This document shows positions 47,382 to 58,511 of a stretch of DNA of 64,000 nucleotides, piece by piece. The stretch comes from Carnegiea gigantea (taxonomy: Eukaryota; Streptophyta; Magnoliopsida; Caryophyllales; Cactaceae): contig JAKOGI010002253.1 in assembly GCA_029747015.1 (NCBI GenBank), positions 63,100 through 127,099 of the forward strand, given 5' to 3'. The notes below the pieces were generated by a model, which had not been told where the DNA came from, did not search any database, and was given only the letters and a program-made list of their open reading frames with translations. A program made the position numbers and the translations under genes. Each line of letters opens with the position of its first letter. Within the stretch, counting starts at the first letter, position 1.

Positions 47382-47964
47382 TGTAAATATAAATTTCGAG
47401 TCTAAAATAAATAAGACAAGAAACATGAACAAATTTAATTTGTATGAATTTCAGAACGTATGGGTATAATCTCAGTATTAAATACAATTGAAGTAACCCT
47501 TTGATTCGATATCCTTGAATAGTCTTGAATGAATTTGATCTTGAGAGTTGTACCTAAGAAGCTTAATCTCGATGAAGATATCAATTTGATCTTCATGAGT
47601 GGACAGCACATGTTTAAAGTGCTTCTTGTCTTCTTCTATAAAAAATTCTTATGCTCTTGTGAGTTCTTATAAATGTCGACCCCTAAAATTAAAAGAGTAG
47701 TTTTCTTTTTATAGAGAAGTCAGAATTAGGGTTTCTTCCTAATTATCTCTAAAAAAAAGGAATAATAATTTATTTTCTATATCATTTTTAGCATGTGACA
47801 CTTTTTAATTGGCCGAAATAATTTTCATCAAATATTTAATTTAATAGACCGCCATAATTAATTTGACGCGTGGCAAAGTATAATTGGGTGAAATAAAAAT
47901 ATTTGATTTTTACATATAGCAGCATAGCACCATCTAATTTGTTGTTGAATTTTTATCTCCTACA
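47382..47964 (-). repeat. 5' LTR of the Tat element
   Basis: 583 bases. On the minus strand it starts TGTAGGAGATAAAAATTC and ends TTATATTTACA beside the primer site. The partner LTR is absent from the window, so the outer edge rests on the TG motif and on the change in sequence character. Confidence 0.6.
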
Positions 47965-50504
47965 AACACATGGATAGTATTATATATATTGAATATTTGT
48001 TTTCATAATTCCCACGCTTGTTCTACTTCTATCTTGTGAGTCCTTTCACTTCAATACAAACATATCTGAAGTAGACAAGTAATCACGGGCTAATAATAGT
48101 CATACATATGTCGTAGAGTTTGTCCAATATTAATCAGAATCATGTCTTTTATTTATTCATTATGACAATTACCAAACGACTTGTCTTAAATTAAAAAATC
48201 TGTGATGGAACACCAACAGTGCCCTTTCATTCCAAGCGACAAACTTCTTATCTGTCTATGCTCTTTTGATTTTTTGGGTATTATATTATTTGCATTTGAA
48301 TCTTTTATTCTTCAACTTAACGCTGTCCACTTGCACAATACACATGCATAGATTGAATTTCTTAATCCAAATTACAGCATTTTGATATAACTGTGTTGAT
48401 GTTCAAATTGATCATACGCAAACCCAATTAGCATAATGATGTAATATTTCTTTCGGTGTATAACGGAGGTGCATAGCTTAAGGTCGCCATGCTAAAAAGT
48501 TTTGCCAGTTAAATTATATATATATATGGGTTTTGGGATAAGGTTTGAAGGTGTATATTTGAGGAATGTCAAATGACTCTAATTACTATTTGATGCATAT
48601 TATTTTAGTTATATGCATCAATATATTTTATTAATTGGTGTACTCAATCGGTATAAATATTTAATCAATTAGAATGGAAAATTGATCACTTCTTCATCCA
48701 CCACTAAATCCTTCATTTAAATTGTTATTAATAGAAAGAGTAAATAATATACATTGATAAAATGATATTATCTATAAAAAAAAGTTAAAATGGCATTAAT
48801 AATATTAGTAAAAATTAAGTAATTCTATACAAATCAAAAGTATAAAATATTTTAATATTAATAAAAGCCACTAATAGCACAAGGCAAATTAAAAGGTTAA
48901 ATATATAGCTAGGAATTAAATGCTAGTGGATGAAAAATTTACTATAAAAAGTAATCACCGGTTAGCGAGAAACATGGCCATTCAACACTTTGTTTTTTCT
49001 TCTCCTTCTGTACTTTGTTCTCTCTCATCTGTGTTTTAATTTCTTTTAATTATTTGAACCTATTTTCCCCTTGTTGCGTCCCTCATATATTTATTCATTC
49101 TGCTTTGTTTTCTAATTTCTTTTGGATATGTTGTTACTGTTGAGTAGCAAACAATTTGTGCGAACATTTTTATTAGTTAATTTAAGTAATATTTGAGATT
49201 TGATTTTGTAACTTTTTCTTAGTTAATTGATTGAGGTCTTATATGACACAAATTAAAATTGTTCATTGCTATTTAGTTTTGATTGCTCAATAAAGAGGTG
49301 TCATAGCTTATTTCTATTTTTAATAAGGAAGATGGAGAGCCAATAACATTGTGAAAATGTTGGAAATTTATATCTATTTTATATTATTTATATAATATAC
49401 AAATGATTTATTAACCTTTTTTCTCCTATGTTTTAATATCTAACTTAGGTGTTGATTTTTTTTATAGTGCGTATATTCAAAATTATCTCTTGGATTTGGC
49501 TTGATGGATTGATTTATTTACATTGTTATTAATAAGTTTATGTTGATAGAAATATATATACTTTTCATTTCATATTTGTTTATCTCTTTGTTAATGAAAA
49601 GATTTTTAAAATAAGTTTACAAAAAAATATTGTAGGTATGTAATATACTATTTGTTGAAAGAAATACATTAAGCTATAAGATATACACTATCTTATAACA
49701 CTTTTTAAAGAATACAAGACCTTTTTTATCCTAGAATGAACAAAATTCAATTTTTTTTTTTTTGGGGGGAAATATCTCTGTTTGGGTACACTAAAGGGAA
49801 GTTTCATATGAAGACCCAAAAAATATAATATAGATTTTTTTTGAGATCAAAAGACTATATTCACCACCATATAGTGTCTCTAACTCAATGTTAACCTCAC
49901 TTTTATTCTTTAAGAATCATTCCTAAGATTAAGTTCATAGTCCTTTTGAAATTAGATATAAAGGCCTTCATATTACAATAAAGAGTTAGAAGGGAAGAAT
50001 CCTACATGGGAACTAATTTATAAAAATTTAATGCATGACTTCTCTATTACTCCTATATGTTTCCTTTCAATGAGATTTTCTATTTTCATATAAAAAAATA
50101 GCAAATATGATCATTTGCAACATTTATTTTCAAAACTTGAAACTCTACACATAATCGATCACGATGAATATATTATATACGTATATGATTTAGTTGTAGC
50201 ACATACAACACACGGGTCAAAACACTAATAACACATAAAGATGAGAATGTCTACTTCATATTATAATTTAAGGGGTTCAAACTCTTTTGAGTGTTCTACT
50301 CGTAGCATTAATAACTTTTTTTTGGGTCTGAAACAATAAAAATTGTTGTTTACAAATTAATAGTTTACATTTTCATAATTATTTCATGAGTATTCATGAC
50401 ATGTAACTGGAGCATATTCTTAGGGAAAAAGGTTGCATATATTCATACTATTTATTCAAGCAACCTACATCATACACAAATTATGAGCCTATTCGTTGTG
50501 AGCA

Positions 50505-50640
50505 TATTGAATTTGTTACCTACTCTAATCTGCTAATTGCTAGTGAAATCGACTTCAATCTTCTCTAACCCGCTCTAGTGTGCTCAAATATGCTAATTGC
50601 TAGTCAAACATATTTCAATCTTCTCAAGTCAAAGTCAATC
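50505..50640. repeat. Degenerate CT-CAA minisatellite, block 1
   Basis: Repeated words such as TTCAATCTTCTC, CTCTAATCTGC and ATGCTAATTGCTAGT occur at irregular 10-30 base spacing. GCTAATTGCTAGT occurs twice here and again in block 2. Confidence 0.5.
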
Positions 50641-51404
50641 CAAACTGCTAGAAGAAAAACAGAAGCTTTTTGGCATGAACAACACATTTACATTGATAGA
50701 TGTAGGTAAATAATAATAATTTTTAAAATAATTTTTCTAAATAAATTTTAATGACAAATTAAGGAAAGGAGAACAATGTGGGCACAACTCTGAAGCTATT
50801 CTTAACAAATGAATTATGAACTATAAATCAACAAATTAATCTCAACGGAGATGATATTTACTTAATTGTCCTTCACTTTGAAGCTATAAACCTCAATAAG
50901 AAAATACAGATCGCCTACTAAGGATAAATATAATATTCAATTCCTCCACTCTTCAATACGATTGAAAATCCAGAGGATGTTTGGAGTGTTAAAGAATACT
51001 TGGAATATATTGAAGGACATAATATTGATCTCAGGTTAGCAGAAAATGACAAACCGATAGAATCATCATGCTACATGCCATACAACTTTAGCTGAATGCA
51101 TGAACGAGAGATACCAATTCTGCCAAGACCAATAAACATTGTAATGGCACCCAATGTTGGGTTGTATGATGGACAAAATAAATTTGTATATATAACTTTT
51201 TGTTGTAGCTAAACGGACTTATCTAATTGCTAATGTCATCACATTTTCTCAATATATGAAAACTATTACTAAATTGCGTAATAATGCTTGCAAATTGCAA
51301 TCATGTTCAGCTCATCCATTGCGTAATTTTTTTTGGGATGTAAAGTAGGATTGCAAAAATAAAAAAATTTGATTGCACATATATAACCATTAAAAATCAC
51401 TCAA

Positions 51405-51610
51405 TACTACTCGAAAACATTCTAAAACACTCCGACCTACTCCAAACTGCTCCAATCCACTTCAATATATTCCAGTATGCTAATTGCTAGTCAAACATGC
51501 TCCAAACTACTCTAATATACTTCAACCTGCTCCAATCTACTAATTAAAAGTTAAATCTACTTTAACTTGCTCCAATATGCTCAAATATGCTTTATGTTCC
51601 TCCAACATAC
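51405..51610. repeat. Degenerate CTCCAA minisatellite, block 2
   Basis: Imperfect units of about 10-11 bases on the theme (T/A)CTCCAA(A/T)(C/A)TGC (ACTCCGACCT, ACTCCAAACTG, CTCCAATCCA, and so on) surround one TATGCTAATTGCTAGTCAAACATG. The shared word with block 1 suggests two subterminal regions of one decayed transposon or a dispersed minisatellite. Confidence 0.55.
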
Positions 51611-52522
51611 TTATAACAAACTTTCCTAAGTCATAATTCTGGAAGTACCTAGCTTAGAAGCTACAATGCCGCTCCCTCTCTCTTTCTCTCTCTCTCCCTC
51701 ACTCATACGTTGTCTAAACCCTGTCTCCATTTTTCCCTTTCATCCAAAAATCTATTTTAGAATAGTTTAGATCCATGAATTGTACATAGTCCACAGTATG
51801 CGTGGTGTTTGATATGCTAAATCTAAATGTTCATTTAGTTGTATATTTAGTATTACCAACATGAAGTTCATTTTGATGCCATGTAACCCAGATCTCAAAT
51901 TGATAATATAATTTTATATATTTACATGGCACAACTATGAAGGTCATGCTTATGATTTACACAAATTCTTAGATAAAACTATCTAACATAAGAATTATTG
52001 TGAGATAGATTTCTTTAAGGGTGAAGTTCTAAATATTTTTAAATGGCTAACAAAATGATGTAGGGTGACTTTTAATTCACTGAATACTAATATTTCATCT
52101 AGAAATGACTTTTATCAAAGTCACCCCAATTATTTTTATAAAGTCTCCACAAAAGCATATATCTTATAAAGTCACCATAAAAGCATATATCTTATAGGGT
52201 GGCTTATATGAGATGGTCTCATACAAAACTAACTAATTTAATGTAAAATCACACTTACGAAACATCAACCCCTTTTTCTAAGACCAACATAAGCTACCGC
52301 CATGGGGTTTTTTTTTAATTATCTTTTGATTTAAAACTTCTATTTAGAGGGGGGGGGGGGCTGGGGAAAAGGGGGCAGAACTATGAATGTTCTTTGCTAA
52401 TGGATTTATTGGCTACGCGCTCACTTTGTATAGGGGCTTTTATTTATGCGAAGGCTATATTATCTTTTCCTTCCTTTAATCTTTCTTTCTCTAGATTTTC
52501 GTTTTGGTGTATTTCTCTAGGA

Positions 52523-52916
52523 CTCTATTTCAATCTTGAAAAATTCGGTGGAAAGAAAAAAATTTGGAAAAATTACTTTTTTTCTTGTGTTTGGTTTAGA
52601 GAAAATCGCACCAAAAAGAAAATGGAGGAAAGTTAGATGGAAAAATTGTTAGAAACAAGTGAAAATTTTCCTCATAAAATTGTGAGGAAAGTTTGAGGAA
52701 AATTCCCAAGCTTCTCCAACCTTACATTGTTTAGACGACATCAACATGATTCAAGCAGTTTATCAACATTTAAATTTTTGATTCAAATTCTTATTTTTTT
52801 CCTCATTCCAAACAAGAGAAAAAAACTCATTTTCTCCCTACTTTTTTTTCCTTTATATTTTTTTCCTTTAACTTTTCTTTCCACCAAATTTTCTAAGGAT
52901 CAAACGAAACATAGAG
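52523..52916. repeat. Fold-back repeat (MITE-like)
   Basis: Left arm CTCTATTTCAATCTTGAAAA and AATTCGGTGGAAAGAAAA, right arm (reverse complement) CTCTATGTTTCGTTTGATCC and AATTTGGTGGAAAGAAAA. The arms extend some 80 bases at low identity. Short frames in the region follow from this low-complexity sequence. The superfamily is not clear and no target duplication is seen. Confidence 0.5.
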
Positions 52917-52929
52917 GTTTGAATGTGAC

Positions 52930-53147
52930 TGAAGAATTATATCAGAAGCAAGCAAGATAGACAAGAAGTTTTTGATTTTCTGTATATCTCTATTGTAGCA
53001 TCATACAATCGTTTATATAACACAAGAGTCCTTGTCTAATCTGACATCAAGTGTCTAACCCTAGCTTGGAACACGAGTATCCAAAACCTACCGCAAATAG
53101 GAAAGTAACTAACATATGTTATTTTCTAATAATATTGTTCCTTAACA
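52930..53147 (-). repeat. 3' LTR of the copia element
   Basis: 218 bases. On the minus strand it starts TGTTAAGGAACAATATTATT, has a TATA-like TTATATAAACG near 53015 and ends ATAATTCTTCA. A purine-rich TTGAGGCAGAG precedes it. Size and layout are normal for copia LTRs. Confidence 0.7.
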
Positions 53148-54760
53148 CTCTGCCTCAAGTCAGAGCATGTGGATTGATAATGCCCAACTTCCCTAATAGA
53201 AATTGAAAATGTTGCTTTCCTACAGTTTTGGTGAAGATTTGCGCCACTTGGTACTTGGATGGTAAATACCATGGAGTCAACCCTTTCACAGAATGTGTTC
53301 TCGTACAAAGTGACAGTCGATTTGAATATTCTTGGTTCTCTCACAAAAAAACTGGGTTGTTGGCAATATGCATGGTTGACTGATTATCACAATACAAATG
53401 TATTGGGACTTTCATAAGTATACCAACAGAAGCAAGAAATGATTTTATCCAAATCGATTCCCTGGTTACTATAGATCTATAGCCATGGCTCTATATTCTG
53501 CCTCAGCTGAAGATCATGAGACTGTTGTTTACTTCTTTTCCTTTCACGATATAGATGACCTAACAAGAGTAACAGAATAATCTACTAAAGAATGTTTAGT
53601 AATAGGGCATGCCCCCTAATCTGAGTCACAGTACCCACACAGCTGCAAATCACAGTTACTCAAAAATATGCCTCTTCTTAGGTAACCTTTAACATATCCT
53701 AAGACTCATTTGGTTGCTTCCATATGCTCTTCTTTAGGAGCTTCCATGAATTGAGAAAGAATATGAATTGCATAACAAAGTTTTAGGCGAGTGATAGTGA
53801 GATAAATCAATTTTCCCACGGGCCTTCTGTGCTAGGTTGCATCAACCAAAGGCTTTCCATCAAGAAGTGCATTGTTTTCATAGGAAAATTGTGGATTTGG
53901 ATCCTAAAAGCCCATATTCATTCGCTGTCTCCAAAGCATGTTTTCTTTGACTTAGAAATAGCTCTTGTGAATTTCTTGCAATTTTAATGCCCAAAAAAAT
54001 ATTTGAGAGGCCCCAGATCTTTAATATGTAAATAGTCATTATGATATACCTTAAATTTGCTACAAGATCAGCATCATTACCCATAAGCACAGATCATCCA
54101 CATAAACCAATAATGCTATGAACATATCACATTTGTTGCATGTAAATAACGAGTAATCTGCATAAGATTGAATAAATCCATACTCAAGAAGTTTAGAGGA
54201 TAACTTAGCAAACCATTGATGGAGGCTTTGCTTTAGACTATGCAAAGACTTTTGTAATCAGCATACCTTGTTTGTTTGACTCGTTCTAAAACTAGATGGT
54301 ATTGTCATATATACCTTTTCGTCAAGTTCTCTATGTAAGAAGGCATTGTTGACATCCATCTGATACAATTTCTATCCTTTTACTGCTGCAACAGTTAGTA
54401 AACATTTTACACTCATCATCTATGCCACAGGAGCAAACGTATCACCATAGTCAAATCTTTTAGTTTGCTAGTCTTGCTGAATCATTGATCGAGCTTTGTA
54501 TCTCTCCACGCTCTCATTTGACTTGCACTTGACGTTGTAAACCCATTTACAATTAATGAGTTTATTTCCAAGAGGTAACTCATATATGGTCCAAGTATTA
54601 TTCAACTCCAAAGCCTTAATTTCCTTGGCCATAACTTCTCTCAACTTTGGATCCTTAACTGCTTAATGAAAGTAGTTAGGCTCCAAATCTTTGGTGACCG
54701 AAGCAAGAAAGCCTCTACATGCATTAGAAAATTTTATCACATGCAAGGTAATTAGCTATA
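53148..54760 (-). pseudogene. Copia reverse transcriptase and RNase H
   Basis: Minus strand. RT begins LREVMAKEIKALELNNTWTI (54660 down), then LINCKWVYNVK, DTFAPVAKM-like wording, QMDVNNAFLH and [11 protein letters not shown]. The catalytic box is ALLVYVDDL near 54095. Then follow NIFLGIKIAR, SQRKHALETANEYGLLG and, in the RNase H part, NIQIDCHFVRE (53320) and KLGIINPHAL near the stop. All main motifs of copia RT are visible, but in more than one frame. Confidence 0.82.
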
Positions 54761-55559
54761 GGACAAGGCTTATTTGAGGAGACCTTTTGTGATGGACGGA
54801 CCAAAGAAGAAGGGTCTTTGGGATAAGCAGTATAACATATATAATCTGTCAAATGATTTGGCATCTTTCGACTGTGTTTTTCTCTTCCTGAAGTCATGGT
54901 TTCTTATTGTGGACCATTACTTCCTTTCACTGGGCTACTTCCTGTTTCTGTTGAGCCTAATTGTCATGCATCCTCTTTATTTCTAGAATTGACCTCCTCA
55001 AGCTTTGTCAAATCAATTGGCCTGCCCACTGCTTCAACAGCTAGCAAATATCAAGCAGCTCCTCCTGGGCTTTGTTGACTTGATATCATGGGCCTGTTTT
55101 GCCGCCCCAATCTCTTTTGTTTTGATTGGGTTTTGGTTATATGAGTTTATTACCTCTCCTAACGCACCTAATTGACCTTACCCATTTGATGCATTATGTT
55201 GTTGTAAGTCCATAAGCTCCACAAAATCCTCTATGGCAAAAACATCATGTTAAAGTGATTTTCTCCCTGTCCTTTTGCTTGCTTGACCTTCACCCCAAAA
55301 AAATTAAAAAAAAAAAATCCTTCCTTGGTAACATTTCTCTACTTTCAACATCATATATTTTCCAACTCTTTTTCCACAAGGATATCCAATTAAGATGCAT
55401 TTCATACTCCTTCGTCCAAACTTGTTTTTTCTCCTTTAAAAGATATATGCATAACACAAATATCCAAAAACTTTAATATGATCATAAGAGGGTTTTGCTC
55501 TGAATAGAACCTCATACAGGGTCTTTAATGAAGAATAGATGTAGGTGTTCCAGTAATAA

Positions 55560-56470
55560 GATAGCCAGCAGTTAGCACACATTCTCTTTAAGGATCAATG
55601 AGTAGTTTTGCTTAGAAACGCAAGGCTCTAGCTGCATTCATTAGATGTCAATGTTTTATCTCAAATCTGCCATTCCATTGAGGTGCCTCTACACAACTTT
55701 TTTAATGAATCCCTTGTTTTCCATATAATTATTCACAGGTCCTGAGGTGAACTCACTCCTAAACCTAGCAAAAATTGACCCAACCTGAAAACCTAACCCA
55801 AACTTGCTTGAACATTTGGTTTTAAACACGATTGTCTGATCACTCCTATTGTCACTCCTAATGATTTTCACCTTACTATTAAACTGTGTATTGATCATAT
55901 GATAAAAAAATTTAACAAGTTGAGAGGCTTCACTCTTGTCTTTCATTAGATATGCCCACACATCTCTACTTGCATCATCAACAATAAACAAAAATAATGG
56001 GCTCCACAAAAAGCTTTAACACGATGTGTTCCACATATATCCCAATGAATAAGATCAAAATTATTCAAAATAGTAATATCACTAATTGGAAAAGACAAGT
56101 GAGTTTGGTTGGCATGCAAACACACATCACACAATTCACCTTTATGTCTACCTAGATCTTCCTTAATGTTGCTATAAAATTTAGACAATGCTGGACTAGA
56201 AGGGTGACCCAATCTTTTGTGCCAAATCTTGTAGGAAGACACCTTATTGACTTCAATTTCTGCTACTAGCTTGTCCGTGAAGTAATAAACCCCTCTTCAT
56301 GGATCACCCATTCCAGTCGGGCTCTTCTTAGTAAGGTCCAGTGTCGCACAAAGCTTAGCTAGCAAATGTGATAGTATAATATAGATCCTCAATCAATTGT
56401 CTAACAGATACGAGGTTACTGTTCAACTTGGGTAGTACATTTTTAACACAATTGGTCCAAAAAACAGAGA
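55560..56470 (-). pseudogene. Copia integrase with GAG-pre-integrase domain
   Basis: The frame 56242-55946 reads SSYKIWHKRLGHPSSPALSK, the zinc-binding H..H...C..C start (CDVCLHANQTHLSFP), then DLIHWDICGTHRVKAFCGAHYF with the first catalytic Asp. The overlapping frame 56009-55689 reads FIVDDASRDVWAYLMKDKSE and VKIIRSDN with the second. After that the reading is damaged. About 800 bases down to the RT start (54760-55560) belong to the integrase-RT linker and hold no clear frame. Confidence 0.8.
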
Positions 56471-57100
56471 CAACAAGTGAATCAATGAGATTGATTTCAA
56501 TTATGTGAATTTAAAAGTATTTAAAATGAATTTATGTCGAATTTGTAAATCAATTCGATACAAATATTCTACATTTGGGTACATAGATAATGATGTTTAG
56601 CAAAATTAATTGTTTAGGTAGCGAATATCGGTTAAAACAGCAGATAGTTGTTTAACTAGTTGATATCATTTTTAATTTAACTAATAGCGGATAGCTATTT
56701 AGATGTGTGGTTGAAACAAATGTGTTCGGTAAATTTAGATATTGAGTTAACTAATTAATATAAATTGATATAAAAGGATATAGATAGTTTTCAAACATAA
56801 ATTTCCAAAGGATGTTTTTGGCTAAAAAATATAAAATGTTACTTCTAAATATAAAAAACTAATACTATTCGCTTTTCAAAAAAGTTGTTTAAAATTCTAA
56901 ATACTACTTGAAATGTTAACAAAAAATACTTGGTTACCGAACACTATAAATTGATTGATTAGTGTATTAACTTTATCAAAACACTAAACGCTACTGAAAA
57001 TGTTATTGTTGAACATGGCCCGTGCACTTTTTAGATCAGATTAAGGCATGACTAATATAAAACTATTATTAATAAGCTAAGATCTAACAAACACACTTTA
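56471..57100. other. AT-rich noncoding DNA
   Basis: No gene seen. Words such as GATAGTTGTTTAACTAGTTGAT (56645-56666) and GCGGATAGCTATTTAG resemble decayed MITE sequence, but no bounded element can be drawn. Confidence 0.4.
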
Positions 57101-57104
57101 GTTC

Positions 57105-57260
57105 AAGTAATTTGGTACTTACTCTCCTTAAGTAAGATCTCGGATTCGAATCTTGTGAATGAAGAAAAACTATGATGGAAGATCTCTATTTTTATTGGGC
57201 CAACAGTAGCTCGACTTCAGTGCAATGAAGGACGTAAGACCAAAAAAGAAATAGTTAAGA
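57105..57260 (+). repeat. SINE-like repeat
   Basis: AATTTGGTACTTACTCTCCT is followed about 20 bases later by GATCTCGGATTCGAATCTTG. GGATTCGAATC matches the RNA polymerase III B box (GGTTCGAANCC), and the distance to the A-box-like word is tRNA-like. The 3' end is vague. It resembles tRNA-derived plant SINEs but has decayed. Confidence 0.45.
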
Positions 57261-57441
57261 TCTAAACTAATAATGAGGTAAATACCTACTCATCAAGGGA
57301 GAGAGTGTTAGGATAATTCCTAGAATAGTTAATGGCTATATTGGAATAGACATTTGTCTCCAACTACGGGCCAGATCAAGCTGTGCAACTTTGGTTTTTT
57401 TTTCACTGTAAAACTAGTACATATAGGACAATTTTCATTAA

Positions 57442-58240
57442 GGGTGTGTTTGATAGGGGAAAAAATCATTTTTTATGATTTTTTCATTTTACGCCGTTTG
57501 GTAAAACAAGGAGGGGAAAATTATTTTTAGGGAAAAATCATTTTACTCCATTTGAAGAAAATTATTTTCCCTTGAAAAAGTAGGAAAAATGATTTTCCGG
57601 ACCTAATTTATTGCCTAATTTTGCCTCTCATTCTATTTCTTTAAATTGTGCCCAGAATTACTCTATTTTTACTCTCGTTTTGTCTCTTATTCTTCCCCTC
57701 TTCTTCATGTTTATCATCTTCATCGATGATTTCCATCGTCATCTGCATTTATTTCTTAAGTTCTCTGACCTTGTTACTGTTGCCTTTTTGAAGAAGTTCG
57801 TAATCTGAGACACCCATCGTCTCCCTGTTCACCATTTTCTTTAATCTGAGTTTAATATCACTCAAAATCAACTAGGTAATCGTTGCAAATAGTGAAAAAA
57901 TTGAGATTCATTAATGTTGACTCTCTCTTTTTTTGGGTTTATTACTAGGTAAATTTCTTACTGATTTTTTGGTTTGATTTTGAAGAGGAGAGAGAAACAG
58001 AATTCGTTGGTTGAGTTAGGTCAGAGCAGTGAGTAGGGGAGGGGGTTGATGGTAGAAATAAGTGAAGTGAGGTCGGGGGGTTTATTCTATCAAATAGCAA
58101 AAAATAAAGTGGAAATAAAATGATTTTTCATTCTACCAAATAGTTGAAAATGTAAGTGAAAAATTATTTTTCTTGGAAAAATATTTTTTATGAAAAATGA
58201 TCTTCTGGGAAAATGATCTTCCCCCCTACCAAGCACACCC
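57442..58240. mobile_element. Harbinger/Tourist-like MITE
   Basis: Inverted ends GGGTGTGTTTGATAGGGG (left) and GGGTGTGCTTGGTAGGGG (right, reverse complement) bound 799 bases. TAA stands on each side (57439-57441 and 58241-58243), the 3-base TWA duplication of the PIF/Harbinger group. Inner arms share GGAAAA(A/T)(C)ATTTT words. A 65-codon plus-strand frame inside (57611-57808) has no known motif and no transposase DDE signature. Confidence 0.75.
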
Positions 58241-58511
58241 TAAATTGTCAATGTACCCTGCGAAACAATATATTAAATTTCAAATGAAATCTTATTGTGG
58301 AAATCCAATCATGGAAACTCAACCCAAGTAATTGGACACAAATTTTTCATTTTTTTTTTCTCTTAGTACATCAAAGAACACCCTCAAATATACAAACTTA
58401 TATCCACATATATATATAAACAATACACAAAAATTATCCTAAAAATATTGTGAAGGGGGGGAAAAAAAAAACCCGCGTCTTATACCCTTGTGGCGAGGGA
58501 GAGGGGGAGGG
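58241..58511. other. 3' flank of the NPH3-family gene
   Basis: AT-rich sequence between the MITE and the stop codon, with G- and A-runs just below the stop (58455-58470). It should contain the 3' UTR of the minus-strand gene. No clear AATAAA-type signal is visible, so the poly(A) site is unknown. Confidence 0.4.

Larger units (their letters stand above)
26531..47964 (-). mobile_element. Tat-lineage Ty3/gypsy retrotransposon, degenerate, with nested inserts
   Basis: Read on the minus strand: LTR (47964-47382), primer site, gag (47103 to about 45300), protease (about 44900-43691), RT (37262-35700), RNase H (35700-34914 and 29729-29481), integrase (29480-28350), then a plus-strand ORF. The wording (for example KWDGPYVVQEVYTN, VGPINGKFLK, SKLETIKLEHVPRSASKMAD) and the extra ORF after integrase point to the Tat/Retand group. 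Two retroelements split it. The 3' LTR is not seen, because at 26531 the Athila element begins. Stops and frameshifts are frequent. Confidence 0.85.
47965..52522. other. AT-rich DNA without recognisable genes
   Basis: I see no frame, domain or intact element in this 4.5 kb. Notable local items are a TATA-like CTATAAAAAG at 48943 followed at once by a short open stretch of 21 codons that stops, T/G homopolymer runs near 49750, and two blocks of a degenerate CTCCAA-type repeat at 50505-50640 and 51405-51610. G runs occur near 52347-52376. Much of it is probably decayed repeats. Confidence 0.5.
52930..56470 (-). mobile_element. Ty1/copia retrotransposon, 5'-truncated
   Basis: Minus-strand order is GAG-pre-integrase, integrase, RT, RNase H, then an LTR, which is the copia arrangement. 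The 5' LTR, gag and protease are missing. The reading starts near 56470 (TNCVKNVLPKLNSNLVSV). Multiple stops and frameshifts show it is dead. No target duplication can be tested. Confidence 0.85.

Noticed and set aside
48943..49045. TATA-like CTATAAAAAG followed by an ATG
   Set aside because: The frame stops after 21 codons and nothing downstream is coding. It may be a chance match or a decayed LTR promoter.
52394..52960. Two short plus-strand frames
   Set aside because: They lie in low-complexity fold-back sequence and show no protein motif.
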